In this document: piece by piece, positions 8,988 through 18,547 of the stretch | Layout: the number at the start of each line of letters is the position of its first letter | Numbering within the stretch: position 1 is the stretch's first letter | Source of the DNA: an uncultured Colwellia sp. | Lineage (GTDB): Bacteria; Pseudomonadota; Gammaproteobacteria; Enterobacterales; Alteromonadaceae | NCBI GenBank assembly: GCA_913058395.1 | Contig: CAJXQI010000003.1 | Location: 186,001-250,000, forward strand | DNA: 64,000 bases | Reading direction: 5' to 3' | Position numbers and translations under genes: made by a program | The notes under the pieces: generated by a model | Database searches by the model: none | The model's input: the letters and a program-made list of their open reading frames with translations, nothing else | What the model was told of the DNA's origin: nothing

Positions 8988-10592
8988 ATGCCAAATAGAT
9001 TCAAGCGAATTTTACCCACTGCCTTGCTAGTTAGCAGCGTATTAGCACTTTCCGCTTGTTCTGAAAACAAGCCAGCTAATGATAATAATGCCGTAAGTGA
9101 TGTAGAGCAAATAACGGTAGATACTTTAATTACCAATGGCAGTGTTTACACCGGTATTAAAACAGCACCACAAGCACTAGATATTGCGATATGTGGCAGT
9201 GAAATTTGTGGTGTGTATCCAACAGGCACGCATTCAGTTAACGCGAAAACTACCCTTGATGCTACGGGAAAAATTGTTAGCCCAGGCTTTATCGACCCGC
9301 ATACTCATACTTTAGAAGAGCTATACAGCAAAGATAAAAACAGTAACTTAAATTACCTGACGCAAGGTGTAACTACAGTTGTGAACGGTAATGACGGCGA
9401 AGGCCCGGTTGATATTGCAAAAACGGCACGCGAATTAGAAGCGAATGGTATTGGTACCAATGTCGCATTACTAGTTGGTCATGGTAGTGTACGTGAACAA
9501 GTGATGGGGCGCGCGCAACGCTTTGCCAGTGCTGAAGAATTAGCAACAATGTCACAGTTGTTAACGCAAGCGATGGAAGCTGGGGCATTAGGGCTATCAA
9601 CTGGTTTGTACTATGTGCCTGGCAGCTTTGCTAATACCGAAGAAGTGGTAACGCTAGCAAAAATAGCCAGTAAATATAACGGCATATACGATACTCATTT
9701 ACGTGATGAAAGCACTTTTAACATCGGTTTTATTGCCGCACTGGCTGAAGCAATTCATATTGCGGACACCGCTGATATTCATCTACACCTTGCTCATATT
9801 AAAGCCTTGGGCGTTGATGTTTGGGGGCAAAGTAGTGTCGCTATTGAAAAAATAGAACAAGCACAAGCACAGGGCACAAGTATTTCTGCCGACCAATACC
9901 CGTGGCTTGCCTCTGGTACTAAACTACGCAGCGCAGTTATGCCTAAATGGGTAATGGCCGACTCACAACAAGCTTTTCATCAGCGCTTAAATGATGCGAG
10001 TTTAACTGAAAAATTAAGCGCCGAAATAAAAGAAAATATTCGTCGTCGCGGTGGGCCAAAGTCTTTGCTTATTACTGCGTTTAACGACCCTGAGTTGGTT
10101 GGTTTGACTTTGGCGCAAGTTGCAGAAAAAAGAGCGATTGACCCTGTAACAACGGCAATGAAGTTGGTACAAGAAGGTGAAGTTCGTGTCGCTTCTTTTA
10201 ATATGTCGCCTAATGATGTAGAAGCTTTTATGGTGAAACCTTGGGTGGTAACTTCTTCTGATGGAACAAATGGTCATCCGCGTAAATTTGCTAGTTTCCC
10301 ACAAAAATATCAAGAATATGTTCAGAAAAAAGGCCTGCTAACTTTAGGGGAATTTATCAATCAAAGTTCAAGCAAAACCGCGAAAATATTAGGTTTTCAA
10401 GACCGAGGTCAGCTACGTAAAGGTTACCAAGCAGACATTATTGTTTTTGATGCCAATACCTTAGCAGCAAATGCCAACTTTTCGACTTGGAATAAGTATT
10501 CTTCTGGTATCGAACAAGTGTGGGTTAATGGCCAGCAAGTCATCAAAGACAGCCAGTACCAAGATAAGCTGGTAGGAAAATTTGTTCATTAA
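8988..10592 (+). CDS. N-acyl-D-amino-acid deacylase-like amidohydrolase, lipoprotein
   Basis: A 534-aa amidohydrolase-superfamily protein with a lipobox near residue 24 (LALSACSENK). The metal site begins with DPHTHT (about 105) after SPGFIDP. Further ligands probably lie in the DTHLRDE and LHLAHIKALG segments, and a late SSDGTNGHP motif is typical of the D-aminoacylase/dihydroorotase group. The family removes N-acyl groups from D-amino acids or opens related amides. It is cotranscribed with the M14 peptidase and adjacent to the N-acetyl-D-Glu genes, so it may process N-acylated D-amino acids or D-terminal peptides in the periplasm (inference). Confidence 0.8.
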   Translation: MPNRFKRILPTALLVSSVLALSACSENKPANDNNAVSDVEQITVDTLITNGSVYTGIKTAPQALDIAICGSEICGVYPTGTHSVNAKTTLDATGKIVSPGFIDPHTHTLEELYSKDKNSNLNYLTQGVTTVVNGNDGEGPVDIAKTARELEANGIGTNVALLVGHGSVREQVMGRAQRFASAEELATMSQLLTQAMEAGALGLSTGLYYVPGSFANTEEVVTLAKIASKYNGIYDTHLRDESTFNIGFIAALAEAIHIADTADIHLHLAHIKALGVDVWGQSSVAIEKIEQAQAQGTSISADQYPWLASGTKLRSAVMPKWVMADSQQAFHQRLNDASLTEKLSAEIKENIRRRGGPKSLLITAFNDPELVGLTLAQVAEKRAIDPVTTAMKLVQEGEVRVASFNMSPNDVEAFMVKPWVVTSSDGTNGHPRKFASFPQKYQEYVQKKGLLTLGEFINQSSSKTAKILGFQDRGQLRKGYQADIIVFDANTLAANANFSTWNKYSSGIEQVWVNGQQVIKDSQYQDKLVGKFVH

Positions 10593-10664
10593 CTGAATTT
10601 GGAAATATAGCCAATTTTGAACCATAGTTAGGTTATTAGCTCGTAGTTCTATGAGGATAAGTTA

Positions 10665-11411
10665 ATGGCAAAATATGGCTTTATTTTAACTTGTTTGATC
10701 TGTCTGAACCTTCACGCTTATGAAGCAGAAAGACGAGTTATTAGAGCGGCTGTCGCTGAAGAATTTAAAGATGGGCTGCACAGTAAATACTTAAAATATT
10801 TTGCTGACAAACTCAATGTAACGCTTGAATTATCCACTATGCCTTTTGCTAGGCGTTTGCTTCAAATAGAAAATGGCAAACTAGATTTAATTGTTGGTAT
10901 TCAAAGAACTGAAGAACGACAAGATGAGTTTATTTATATTCTGCCACATTATGAAACCCTGTCGTATCGTGTTTTTACTTTAAAAGAAAACCATCAAAAT
11001 ATAAAAACCTATCAAGATCTTACCGGTAAATATGTTGGCATTAATCGTTACTCTAAATACTTTAGTTCTTTTGACAATGATGATGAAATCAATAAATTCA
11101 GAGCGTCAGGAGTTCTACAAAATATCGAATTACTATTGCGTAATCGCATTGATGCTTTTATGCATTATGAGGAAAGTACCTTGCCGTTATTAGCAAAAAT
11201 AGGGGAAAAAAATAGTATTGTAAAAACGCTTTATCAGCCAGAGTATGAAACTCGTCATTACCTCGCAATATCAAGTCATTCGCCACTAAAAGCTCGTAAG
11301 ATCGAGCTAGAAGAAATAATTAAAACTGCTATTAGTAATAAAGACTTACTGACCATTCGTTTAAATCATTATGCCGATATTCATATGCGCGATGCTGCGT
11401 TAGCACAGTAG
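10665..11411 (+). CDS. Periplasmic solute-binding protein (SBP_bac_3-like)
   Basis: A 248-aa protein with an N-terminal signal peptide (MAKYGFILTCLICLNLHAYEAE). It is followed by an extracellular solute-binding fold of the amino-acid family (RRVIRAAVAEEF..., MPFARRLLQIENGKLDLIVGIQRTEERQD, YQDLTGKYVGINRYS). No permease or ATPase lies nearby, so it is an orphan binding protein that could feed a remote transporter or act as a sensor. It starts 72 bp after the deacylase and may share its transcript. The ligand is unknown. Confidence 0.75.
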   Translation: MAKYGFILTCLICLNLHAYEAERRVIRAAVAEEFKDGLHSKYLKYFADKLNVTLELSTMPFARRLLQIENGKLDLIVGIQRTEERQDEFIYILPHYETLSYRVFTLKENHQNIKTYQDLTGKYVGINRYSKYFSSFDNDDEINKFRASGVLQNIELLLRNRIDAFMHYEESTLPLLAKIGEKNSIVKTLYQPEYETRHYLAISSHSPLKARKIELEEIIKTAISNKDLLTIRLNHYADIHMRDAALAQ

Positions 11412-11474
11412 AGCATTGTAGTGCTTGGCAGCATGAGTCATCACATCAGTATTTGCTAATTTATACGTTGAAGC

Positions 11475-11654
11475 TTAGTTATAACCCAACACATAGTTAG
11501 GTGTACCTTCGTCTAATAATTCTAACATTTTACTCAGTAATGGCGCGTTTGCTGGTGTCGCACTTTCACTCTGCTTAGCAATGCTTTTTGCTATTAAATA
11601 ACTGCGTTCTTCGTCATTTTGCTGTTCATTATTTTGATTATGGGTAATGTTCAT
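11475..11654 (-). CDS. Small hypothetical protein (59 aa)
   Basis: Short open frame found by hand: ATG at 11654, stop at 11475. The product is hydrophilic, with an Asn/Gln-rich N-terminus (MNITHNQNNEQQND) and a more ordered C-terminus ending in NYVLGYN. No membrane segment, no recognised family and no strong ribosome site. It is the only coding candidate in the 490 bp between the binding protein and ahpC, lies antisense to both, and could be spurious. Confidence 0.4.
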   Translation of the reverse strand: MNITHNQNNEQQNDEERSYLIAKSIAKQSESATPANAPLLSKMLELLDEGTPNYVLGYN

Positions 11655-11788
11655 TGTCTACTCTGATATGACCGTATGGATATTGTTATCTTCTACCGTG
11701 TGACAAAAATTGAACAGCATTAAAGTTTTAGAGATCTATAAAGTAAAGTTATAGCAGGTCGCTTCAACCTACATATTCTCAACCATTA

Positions 11789-11854
11789 ATAGTTTTAATC
11801 TATCAAATTTATAAATTTAAACGATTGTACCTATCTCAAGGTTCGTCTTAATAT
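11789..11854 (+). promoter_or_regulatory. ahpC promoter with OxyR-binding site
   Basis: ATAG-N7-CTAT-N7-ATAA-N7-CGAT at 11789-11825 matches the OxyR tetramer consensus ATAG-N7-CTAT-N7-ATAG-N7-CTAT in 14 of 16 core bases, with the preferred T and A inside the outer spacers. It abuts a -35 TTGTAC (11825-11830) and, 18 bp on, a -10 TAATAT (11849-11854), the geometry of OxyR-activated promoters. ahpC begins 48 bp later. Confidence 0.8.
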
Positions 11855-11902
11855 TATCCCAACTTAAACAGCACAAACTTTTACACACAAGTGGAGATAA
11901 GC

Positions 11903-12472
11903 ATGTATCAATCAATTATCAATTCAAAAATTAAACCTTTTAACGCAACAGCATTTAGTAACGGTGACTTCGTTGAAGTTTCAGAAGCAGATGTTGCTGG
12001 CAAATGGTCAGTGTTCTTCTTCTACCCAGCTGACTTTACGTTTGTATGTCCGACTGAATTAGGCGACATGGCTGACCACTACAGCCAGCTACAAGAAATG
12101 GGCGTTGAAGTTTACTCAGTATCTACTGACACACATTTTACGCATAAAGCATGGCACGACAGTTCAGACACTATTAACAAAATTCAATATCCAATGATTG
12201 GTGACCCAACAGGAAAAATTACACGTAATTTCGGTGTGATGATCGAAGATGATGGTTTGGCATTACGCGGTACTTTTGTGATTAACCCTGAAGGTGAAAT
12301 AAAAATTGCTGAAGTACATGACCTAGGTATTGGCCGCTCAGCAAAAGAATTAGTTCGTAAAATTCAAGCTGCACAATATGTTGCAGAGCACGACGGTGAA
12401 GTATGTCCAGCTGCATGGCAGCCAGGTGCTGAAACATTAGCTCCTTCTTTAGACTTAGTTGGCAAAATCTAA
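11903..12472 (+). CDS. ahpC: Alkyl hydroperoxide reductase subunit C (peroxiredoxin)
   Basis: A typical 2-Cys peroxiredoxin of 189 aa. It has the peroxidatic Cys in [12 protein letters not shown] (about residue 47) and the resolving Cys in GEVCPAAW (about 166). It reduces H2O2 and organic peroxides and is recycled by AhpF encoded next. The frame can be extended to a GTG at 11891, but GGAG just before ATG 11903 and the family N-terminus ([13 protein letters not shown]) favour ATG 11903. A near-consensus OxyR site lies upstream. Confidence 0.96.
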   Translation: MYQSIINSKIKPFNATAFSNGDFVEVSEADVAGKWSVFFFYPADFTFVCPTELGDMADHYSQLQEMGVEVYSVSTDTHFTHKAWHDSSDTINKIQYPMIGDPTGKITRNFGVMIEDDGLALRGTFVINPEGEIKIAEVHDLGIGRSAKELVRKIQAAQYVAEHDGEVCPAAWQPGAETLAPSLDLVGKI

Positions 12473-12605
12473 AAGCCAAATTTAAAAAACTAAGTCTTAA
12501 TCTGTCGCGGTGTTATCAACTCATGCCGCGGCAGTACCTAGAGTAAAGTAAAACCAAAAACTTAAAAGTTTCCCAATTCAATATTCATTTTCCAAGGAAT
12601 AAACC

Positions 12606-14207
12606 ATGCTAGATACGAACTTAAAGCAACAACTAACGACCTATTTACAAAATTTAACCTCGGCTGTTGAATTGTCGATATTTTTAGGTGATGACCTTAA
12701 ATCAAAAGAATTAAAATCATTAGTGTCAGACATTGCCGAAATGTCGACGTTAGTGACAGTAGTAGAAGCTGACCCAACCAATGAACGTGTGCCATCAATG
12801 CTGGTTAAATCAGTAAAAACAGGTGGTGAAATACGTTTTGCCGGTGTGCCTATGGGTCACGAGTTTACCTCTCTGGTTTTGGCGTTATTGCACAGTGGTG
12901 GACACCCAATAAAACTTGATAAAGAAGTTATCGAGCAAGTAGCCGCTTTAGAAGGCGAATATAGCTTTGAAACTTACATTTCCTTGAGCTGTCAAAATTG
13001 TCCTGATGTTGTACAAGCATTAAATATGATGGCAGCAATTAACCCGCAAATTAAACATGTGATGGTTGATGGCGCGCTTTTTCAAGAAGAAGTTTATAAA
13101 CGTGATATTTTATCTGTTCCCGCGGTATATCTAAACGGTCAGGTGTTTGGTCAAGGCAGAATGACCATTACCGAAATTTTAAATAAAGTTGATACCAACG
13201 CTGGTGCTCGCCAAGCAGCAGTTATTAATGAAAAAGAAGCCTTTGATTTACTAGTGATTGGTGGCGGCCCAGCAGGTGCCGCCTCTGCTATTTACAGCGC
13301 ACGAAAAGGTATTCGCACGGGTATTGTTGCCGACCGGTTTGGCGGACAAGTGCAAGATACTATGGCAATAGAAAACTTTATTTCAGTCAGCGCTACAGAA
13401 GGGCCTAAATTGGTGGCTAGCCTAGAGGCGCATGTAAAAGACTATGACGTTGATATTATGAATGATCAGCGGGTGAAAAATATTATTGAAAGTGATGAAG
13501 AAGGCGGCCTAATCACCGTTGAACTAGAAAATGGTGCTAGCTTGCAAACCCGTTCTACCATTATTGCTACTGGGGCAAGATGGAGAGAAATGAACGTTAC
13601 CGGTGAACAAGAATATCGTGGCAAAGGTGTTGCTTACTGCCCGCATTGTGATGGCCCATTATTCAAAGGCAAATCAGTTGCGGTAATTGGTGGTGGTAAC
13701 TCAGGTATTGAAGCGGCAATTGATTTAGCCGGTATTGTTGAACATGTTACCGTGTTGGAGTTTGATTCTGTATTACGTGCTGATGCCGTATTGCAAAATA
13801 AGGCGCGTTCATTAGCCAATATTGAAATCATTGTTAATGCTCAAACCACAGAGGTACTAGGTAATGGTAAGCATGTTACGGGGCTAAACTACTTGAATCG
13901 TGCGACTAACGAGCAAGAAAATGTCGAACTTGCCGGGATATTTGTACAAATTGGTTTAGTGCCAAACTCACAGTTTTTACAAGGCAGTGTTGAATTAACT
14001 GAACGCGGTGAAGTCGTTACTAATCAAAAAGGCGAAACCAATATGGCAGGTGTTTATGCCGCAGGTGACGTAACTGATTCGCCATTTAAACAAATTATCA
14101 TTGCCATGGGCAGTGGCGCAACAGCAGCACTAGGCGCATTCGATTACTTAATTAGAACGCCTAACCCTAATGAACTAACTGCAGAAAACCAAGAAGTAGC
14201 GGCGTAA
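12606..14207 (+). CDS. ahpF: Alkyl hydroperoxide reductase subunit F
   Basis: A 533-aa flavoprotein disulfide reductase that passes electrons from NADH to AhpC. The N-terminal double-thioredoxin domain (about 1-200) has the redox pair CQNC near residue 130. A thioredoxin-reductase-like part follows, with the FAD motif GGGPAG (about 220), active-site YCPHCDG (about 345), NAD(P) motif GGGNSG (about 362) and the C-terminal [12 protein letters not shown] flavin motif. It lies 133 bp after ahpC in the same direction. Length is close to the 521 aa of the E. coli protein. Confidence 0.96.
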   Translation: MLDTNLKQQLTTYLQNLTSAVELSIFLGDDLKSKELKSLVSDIAEMSTLVTVVEADPTNERVPSMLVKSVKTGGEIRFAGVPMGHEFTSLVLALLHSGGHPIKLDKEVIEQVAALEGEYSFETYISLSCQNCPDVVQALNMMAAINPQIKHVMVDGALFQEEVYKRDILSVPAVYLNGQVFGQGRMTITEILNKVDTNAGARQAAVINEKEAFDLLVIGGGPAGAASAIYSARKGIRTGIVADRFGGQVQDTMAIENFISVSATEGPKLVASLEAHVKDYDVDIMNDQRVKNIIESDEEGGLITVELENGASLQTRSTIIATGARWREMNVTGEQEYRGKGVAYCPHCDGPLFKGKSVAVIGGGNSGIEAAIDLAGIVEHVTVLEFDSVLRADAVLQNKARSLANIEIIVNAQTTEVLGNGKHVTGLNYLNRATNEQENVELAGIFVQIGLVPNSQFLQGSVELTERGEVVTNQKGETNMAGVYAAGDVTDSPFKQIIIAMGSGATAALGAFDYLIRTPNPNELTAENQEVAA

Positions 14208-14251
14208 GCTATTTACGTGTCACCAATGTTAGAATTTTTAGTTAGAATTTT

Positions 14252-14285
14252 AAAAGCGCATACTCTCGCCGAGTTGCGCTTTTTG
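14252..14285. terminator. Bidirectional terminator between ahpF and oxyR
   Basis: AAAAGCGCA (14252-14260) and inner ACTC pair with GAGT and TGCGCTTTT (14275-14283), leaving a 5-nt loop and one bulge. U-runs on both strands suit the convergent genes. Confidence 0.8.
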
Positions 14286-14300
14286 TTCTAACAGAGCGGA

Positions 14301-15203
14301 TTAGTCTTTAAACAAAGGCGCTACTGATTCGCGAACAGAAGTAGCAATAGCTCTAACGCAATCCATTCTTGCATAACCTGATCGGCACAATAGTGATATT
14401 TCTCGTATTGGCTCTGGCTGTGAAAAAGGAATGTAGCGAATGTCTTTATTCGACAACGGATTTAATGTTGCCAATTTTGGTAGCAATGTAATGCCCATAT
14501 TACTCGCGACCATATAACGCAAAGTTTCTAAGCTTGTTGCCCTAAAACTATGGTCTTCTTCTGCACCAGCACTAAAACAATAGCCCATGGCTTGGTCTCT
14601 TAAGCAGTGACCGTCTTCCAAGGTAAGAATTTTCTGCTGTTGCAAGTCGTCAAAACTAACTTGCTTTTTACCTGCAAACTCGTGCTGTTGAGAAGTTGCC
14701 ATTACCAATGGCTCGGCAAATAAATCATAACGTTCAAAGCGCTCCATTTCAGGCAACCAAGGTAAAATTAAAATATCGAGCTTACCTTGCTCTAACTGCT
14801 GAAGAAGATCTTTAGTTCTGTTTTCATGTAGATAAAAGTTAATTTTAGGTAAGGCACTATTTAACGCAGGTATAATATGGGGCAAAGCGTAAGGTGCTAA
14901 CGTTGGAATTAAACCAATATGTAAATCACCCGATAAAGGGTCAAGTAATGCTTTTGCTGCCTCTTCAAAATTACTCGCCGCGTTTAGCACTTGCCTGGCT
15001 TCTTGAATCAGTTTTTCACCGGCTGGCGTTAGCATAACATTCCGTGTTTTTCGCTCGATTAAGGTGAGCTTTAATCTTTGTTCAAGCTTTTGAATTTGTC
15101 CGCTCAAGGTTGGCTGACTAACAAAGCATGCTTCTGCGGCATGGCCGAAGTGTTTATGTTCAGCGATAGCAATCAAATACTCTAAATCACGAATTTTTAT
15201 CAT
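14301..15203 (-). CDS. oxyR: Hydrogen-peroxide-sensing LysR regulator OxyR
   Basis: A 300-aa LysR-type regulator. It has an N-terminal winged helix (MIKIRDLEYLIAIAEHKHFGHAAEACFVSQPTLSGQIQKLE) and a regulatory domain holding the two redox cysteines in LEDGHCLRDQAMGYC, the same arrangement as Cys199/Cys208 of E. coli OxyR. Peroxide forms a disulfide there and turns on antioxidant genes. It is convergent with ahpCF, whose promoter holds an OxyR-type site. Confidence 0.95.
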   Translation of the reverse strand: MIKIRDLEYLIAIAEHKHFGHAAEACFVSQPTLSGQIQKLEQRLKLTLIERKTRNVMLTPAGEKLIQEARQVLNAASNFEEAAKALLDPLSGDLHIGLIPTLAPYALPHIIPALNSALPKINFYLHENRTKDLLQQLEQGKLDILILPWLPEMERFERYDLFAEPLVMATSQQHEFAGKKQVSFDDLQQQKILTLEDGHCLRDQAMGYCFSAGAEEDHSFRATSLETLRYMVASNMGITLLPKLATLNPLSNKDIRYIPFSQPEPIREISLLCRSGYARMDCVRAIATSVRESVAPLFKD

Positions 15204-15419
15204 AGGTAGTAACTATCAAAATATAGATATTAATTTGTATTGATTATACTAAATGACAGCAACTGTTTTGCATAGTATTGATAAATGCTTGCTCACTTTC
15301 ATATGTAGTACTATTATTTTCTTGTTTCTATTTGATTTTACGCATTAAATGATAAATCTTATTAGCGTAAGAGAAGGATAGAAATTATAATGTACTTGCT
15401 TACCTGATCCCTGTCGCTA

Positions 15420-17273
15420 ATGAGATTAAATATGAAATTGACCATAAAACAAAAACTGTACTTGATCGTATCTTTGGTTGTAATAAGTCTATTTGGCTTA
15501 TATGTCGAAAATTCAGCAAATCAAAGCAAAATCGCAAACCTTGTAGGAATAAAATCTGAATTGAAAGACCTTCAAGTGGCAATGTTGCAATTGCGACGCA
15601 GCGAAAAGGATTTCTTGCTACGAAAGGATGCAAAATATCAGCTAACATTTGATAAAACCTATCAACAAACTCAGCAGTTATTATCTGATATAGAGCCGCG
15701 TTTATTGGCAACTGATATTTCAGGTGATGAACTGTCGATAATTAAAGTGAATTTAACTCGTTATCAACAAACATTTGATGACTTGATTAAAGCGTCTGTT
15801 GCCAAAGGCTTAGACAAAGATTCTGGTGTATACGGCAACTTAAGAGCGGCAACACACGAGCTTGAAAGTGGTATTGAAGCAATAGGTGACTTTGAATCAC
15901 AAGTGTACCTATTGACTTTAAGACGTCATGAAAAAGATTTTATATTACGCAGTGACAATAAATATGTTGGTCGTTTATCAGACACCGCTAATCAGCTTCG
16001 TAGCCGTTTAAGTAATGCTGAAAACCGAGAACAACTGGAAACTTATGTAGATGAGTTTAATAAGTTTTTCGAAATATCTAAAAAAATTGGTTTAGATTCA
16101 AAATCAGGTATACGCGGAACTATGCGTGCTGCGGTACACAGTGTTGAAGAAAAACTGGATAAAGAAGTACTGTTGATAAATAACTATATTGAAAAGAATA
16201 TAGTGCAAACACAACAGCAGCATTTAGTAGTTACCATTGTTGTTTTATTAATTATTACCAGCTTAATAATTCTTGTTGCCAGACAAATTATTGCGCCATT
16301 AAATAACTTTTCTGCACGAATTTCTGAGATTAGAGAATCGAACGATCTTACGCAACGTACAGAAGAGCGCCATGATGAAATTGGTGTTATTTCAAAAGAG
16401 TTTAATATTTTTATGGCGCATTTTCAGGCCTTAATTCAAAGTATTAATCAGACAGTCGATTCATTAAGTCAATCGTCAGAAGTTGTTTCGCGTAGTGTGG
16501 CAAAAACCACAGAAGGTATTGTTAACCAATCTCAAGAAAGCGATATGGTGGCAACAGCGGTCACCGAAATGGGCATTGTAGCAGGCGAAATAGCCAATAA
16601 TGCACGCATGACCAAAGACAAAACTGATGAAGCTTCAGTTAAAGCCGTTGAAGGAAAAGAAAAACTTGATAGTACTGTGGTTAATATCAACGAATTATCA
16701 GAGAAGTTAATTAACGCCGGTGAAGAAATAGTACAACTACAGGAAAAGAGTAACGGTATTACTTCGGTGCTTGAAGTTATCAAAGGAATAGCAGAACAAA
16801 CTAACTTATTGGCATTAAATGCGGCAATTGAAGCGGCCAGAGCTGGCGAACAAGGGCGAGGTTTTGCTGTTGTTGCTGATGAAGTAAGAACACTTGCAGT
16901 GCGAACTCAAGATTCCACAGCAGAAATTACTGCCATCATTAATGAATTACAAGCCACCACATCTGAAATAGTTTTAACGGTAAATACCTGTAAAGAACAA
17001 GGCATCAACAGTGTAAACCAAGCACAAGACACTGAAGTTGTTCTAAATGAAATTATTACCGACGTTAACGCCATTGCAGAAATGACAGTATTAGTAGCAA
17101 CAGCTGTTGATCAACAAGCGGTAGTGGTTAAAGATGTTGATGAAAATATCATTCGTATTCGAGACATTGGTGAGCAAGTCGCCAATGACTCACAAGAGAA
17201 CTCTCAAGCCAGTGATGACGTTGCCGCACTAGCGAGTGAACTGCATGAAGAAGCTAGCATTTTCAAAATTTAG
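15420..17273 (+). CDS. Methyl-accepting chemotaxis protein with helical bimodular sensor
   Basis: A 617-aa chemoreceptor. A membrane segment near residues 8-30 and a second near 270-290 bracket a periplasmic all-helical domain. Its two related halves repeat the [16 protein letters not shown] / [16 protein letters not shown] motif, which fits the HBM ligand-binding family. HAMP and a cytoplasmic signalling hairpin follow, with the conserved tip [20 protein letters not shown]. No C-terminal CheR-docking pentapeptide is visible (ends EASIFKI). ATG 15432 is an equally good start. It is an isolated gene with a terminator on its 3' side, and the ligand is unknown. Confidence 0.9.
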   Translation: MRLNMKLTIKQKLYLIVSLVVISLFGLYVENSANQSKIANLVGIKSELKDLQVAMLQLRRSEKDFLLRKDAKYQLTFDKTYQQTQQLLSDIEPRLLATDISGDELSIIKVNLTRYQQTFDDLIKASVAKGLDKDSGVYGNLRAATHELESGIEAIGDFESQVYLLTLRRHEKDFILRSDNKYVGRLSDTANQLRSRLSNAENREQLETYVDEFNKFFEISKKIGLDSKSGIRGTMRAAVHSVEEKLDKEVLLINNYIEKNIVQTQQQHLVVTIVVLLIITSLIILVARQIIAPLNNFSARISEIRESNDLTQRTEERHDEIGVISKEFNIFMAHFQALIQSINQTVDSLSQSSEVVSRSVAKTTEGIVNQSQESDMVATAVTEMGIVAGEIANNARMTKDKTDEASVKAVEGKEKLDSTVVNINELSEKLINAGEEIVQLQEKSNGITSVLEVIKGIAEQTNLLALNAAIEAARAGEQGRGFAVVADEVRTLAVRTQDSTAEITAIINELQATTSEIVLTVNTCKEQGINSVNQAQDTEVVLNEIITDVNAIAEMTVLVATAVDQQAVVVKDVDENIIRIRDIGEQVANDSQENSQASDDVAALASELHEEASIFKI

Positions 17274-17295
17274 TCCTGCTATTATTCTTATCACT

Positions 17296-17330
17296 CTCAT
17301 CAGCAAATACCTTATTTGCTGATGAGTTTT
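17296..17330 (+). terminator. Terminator of the chemoreceptor gene
   Basis: A perfect 14-bp stem (17296-17309 with 17313-17326), a 3-nt loop and then TTTT. Confidence 0.85.
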
Positions 17331-17531
17331 CTACATATTACCCAGCAAAAACTTTGTTGTACTTAAGTTCTGTATTCTTAAATAAATATTTAATTCCGTT
17401 GTCTTTTTTTATGTTCCTTTACTATAAATAAATGAGCGAATATAAAACCATTATTGATAAAAACTTGGTTTAAACAATATTCGATTATTGCTGAAACGAG
17501 CTTTTATAAATAACAATAAGAAGGGAATTCA

Positions 17532-18194
17532 ATGAAATTTATTACCGCCTTTATACTCATCTGCCTGACGGCATGTACCGCTACAGAAAAAGGCAAAAAC
17601 CAAGCCCAAAAAACTAACTACTCCGGTTTTTTAAGTGATTATAGCCAGCTAAAAAAAGTGGATGTTGGTGATGATTCAGATTTGCTGCGATTTTTTGACC
17701 GTAAAATTAAAGAGAACGGTTATGAAAATATCATGCTTGACCCTGTCACTTTTTATCCTGCGCCTAAAGCGAGTGAAACCATTTCTAATAAAGCGTTAAC
17801 AAACATCGGTGCTTACTTTAATAACACGGTTTTAAATGTCGCCAAAGAATCAGGCAAGTTAGTTGAAACGGCTGGCGCTAAAACAATGCGAGTAAAAATG
17901 GCGATAACCAGCATTGATGTTACCGACAGTAAGTTATCAGCGTATCAATACGTGCCTATCGCATTTCTTGTTACCGCAGCTAGTGGTGGCCTTAGTGAAA
18001 TGGATGTGAAATTTCAAATAGAAACTGAATTAACTGACTCACTAACAGGCGAAGTACTTGGCGCAGCAATTAAACAAGGCTTTGGCGAAAAACTTGATGA
18101 TAGTGAACAAGCACTGACGTTAGACAATGTAAAACCCCTTATAGATAACTGGGCGACGACGATGAAAAGCACGTTAACTGAGATCTTAAAATAG
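17532..18194 (+). CDS. DUF3313-family lipoprotein
   Basis: A 220-aa protein with a lipoprotein signal (MKFITAFILICLTACTATEK; Cys15). The body resembles DUF3313 proteins: GFLSDYSQLKKVD near the N-terminus, then alternating strands and a final helix. AGGGAATTCA lies just before the ATG. It is followed 10 bp later by the YiaW-like gene and then the YiaV-like gene, so it is probably part of an envelope operon. Molecular function is unknown. Confidence 0.75.
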   Translation: MKFITAFILICLTACTATEKGKNQAQKTNYSGFLSDYSQLKKVDVGDDSDLLRFFDRKIKENGYENIMLDPVTFYPAPKASETISNKALTNIGAYFNNTVLNVAKESGKLVETAGAKTMRVKMAITSIDVTDSKLSAYQYVPIAFLVTAASGGLSEMDVKFQIETELTDSLTGEVLGAAIKQGFGEKLDDSEQALTLDNVKPLIDNWATTMKSTLTEILK

Positions 18195-18204
18195 GAGAGC
18201 GTTT

Positions 18205-18546
18205 ATGGATTACGCAGCATTATTTCTAGTATTTTTTGTCGGCATTGTCATTTTTTATGGCATCATCGTTATTCATGATATCCCCTATGAAATTGCAGTA
18301 CATCGTAACCACCCTCATCAAGACGCCTTGCATGTTGCTGGTTGGGTAAGCCTATTTACCCTGCATGTGCTTTGGCCATTTTTATGGATTTGGGCAACCT
18401 TATATCGTGAAGATAGAGGCTGGGGCTTCAAACATCAAACCGAGAGTAGTCATTCAGAACTAGCGCAATTAACTCAAGAAGTTGAAACACTAAAAGCTGA
18501 GTTGAATATAATTAAGCAATCGCTTAAAACTGTGGAGGAACAATAA
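18205..18546 (+). CDS. DUF3302 inner-membrane protein, YiaW-like
   Basis: A 113-aa protein with two hydrophobic segments (about residues 5-25 and 45-65), the family-like EIAVHRNHPHQDALHVAGW region, WPFLWIWATLYRE, and a C-terminal coiled coil. It lies 1 bp ahead of a HlyD-type gene, as yiaW precedes yiaV in E. coli. The role is undefined. It may form a small membrane partner of the adaptor protein. Confidence 0.75.
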   Translation: MDYAALFLVFFVGIVIFYGIIVIHDIPYEIAVHRNHPHQDALHVAGWVSLFTLHVLWPFLWIWATLYREDRGWGFKHQTESSHSELAQLTQEVETLKAELNIIKQSLKTVEEQ

Positions 18547-18547
18547 T

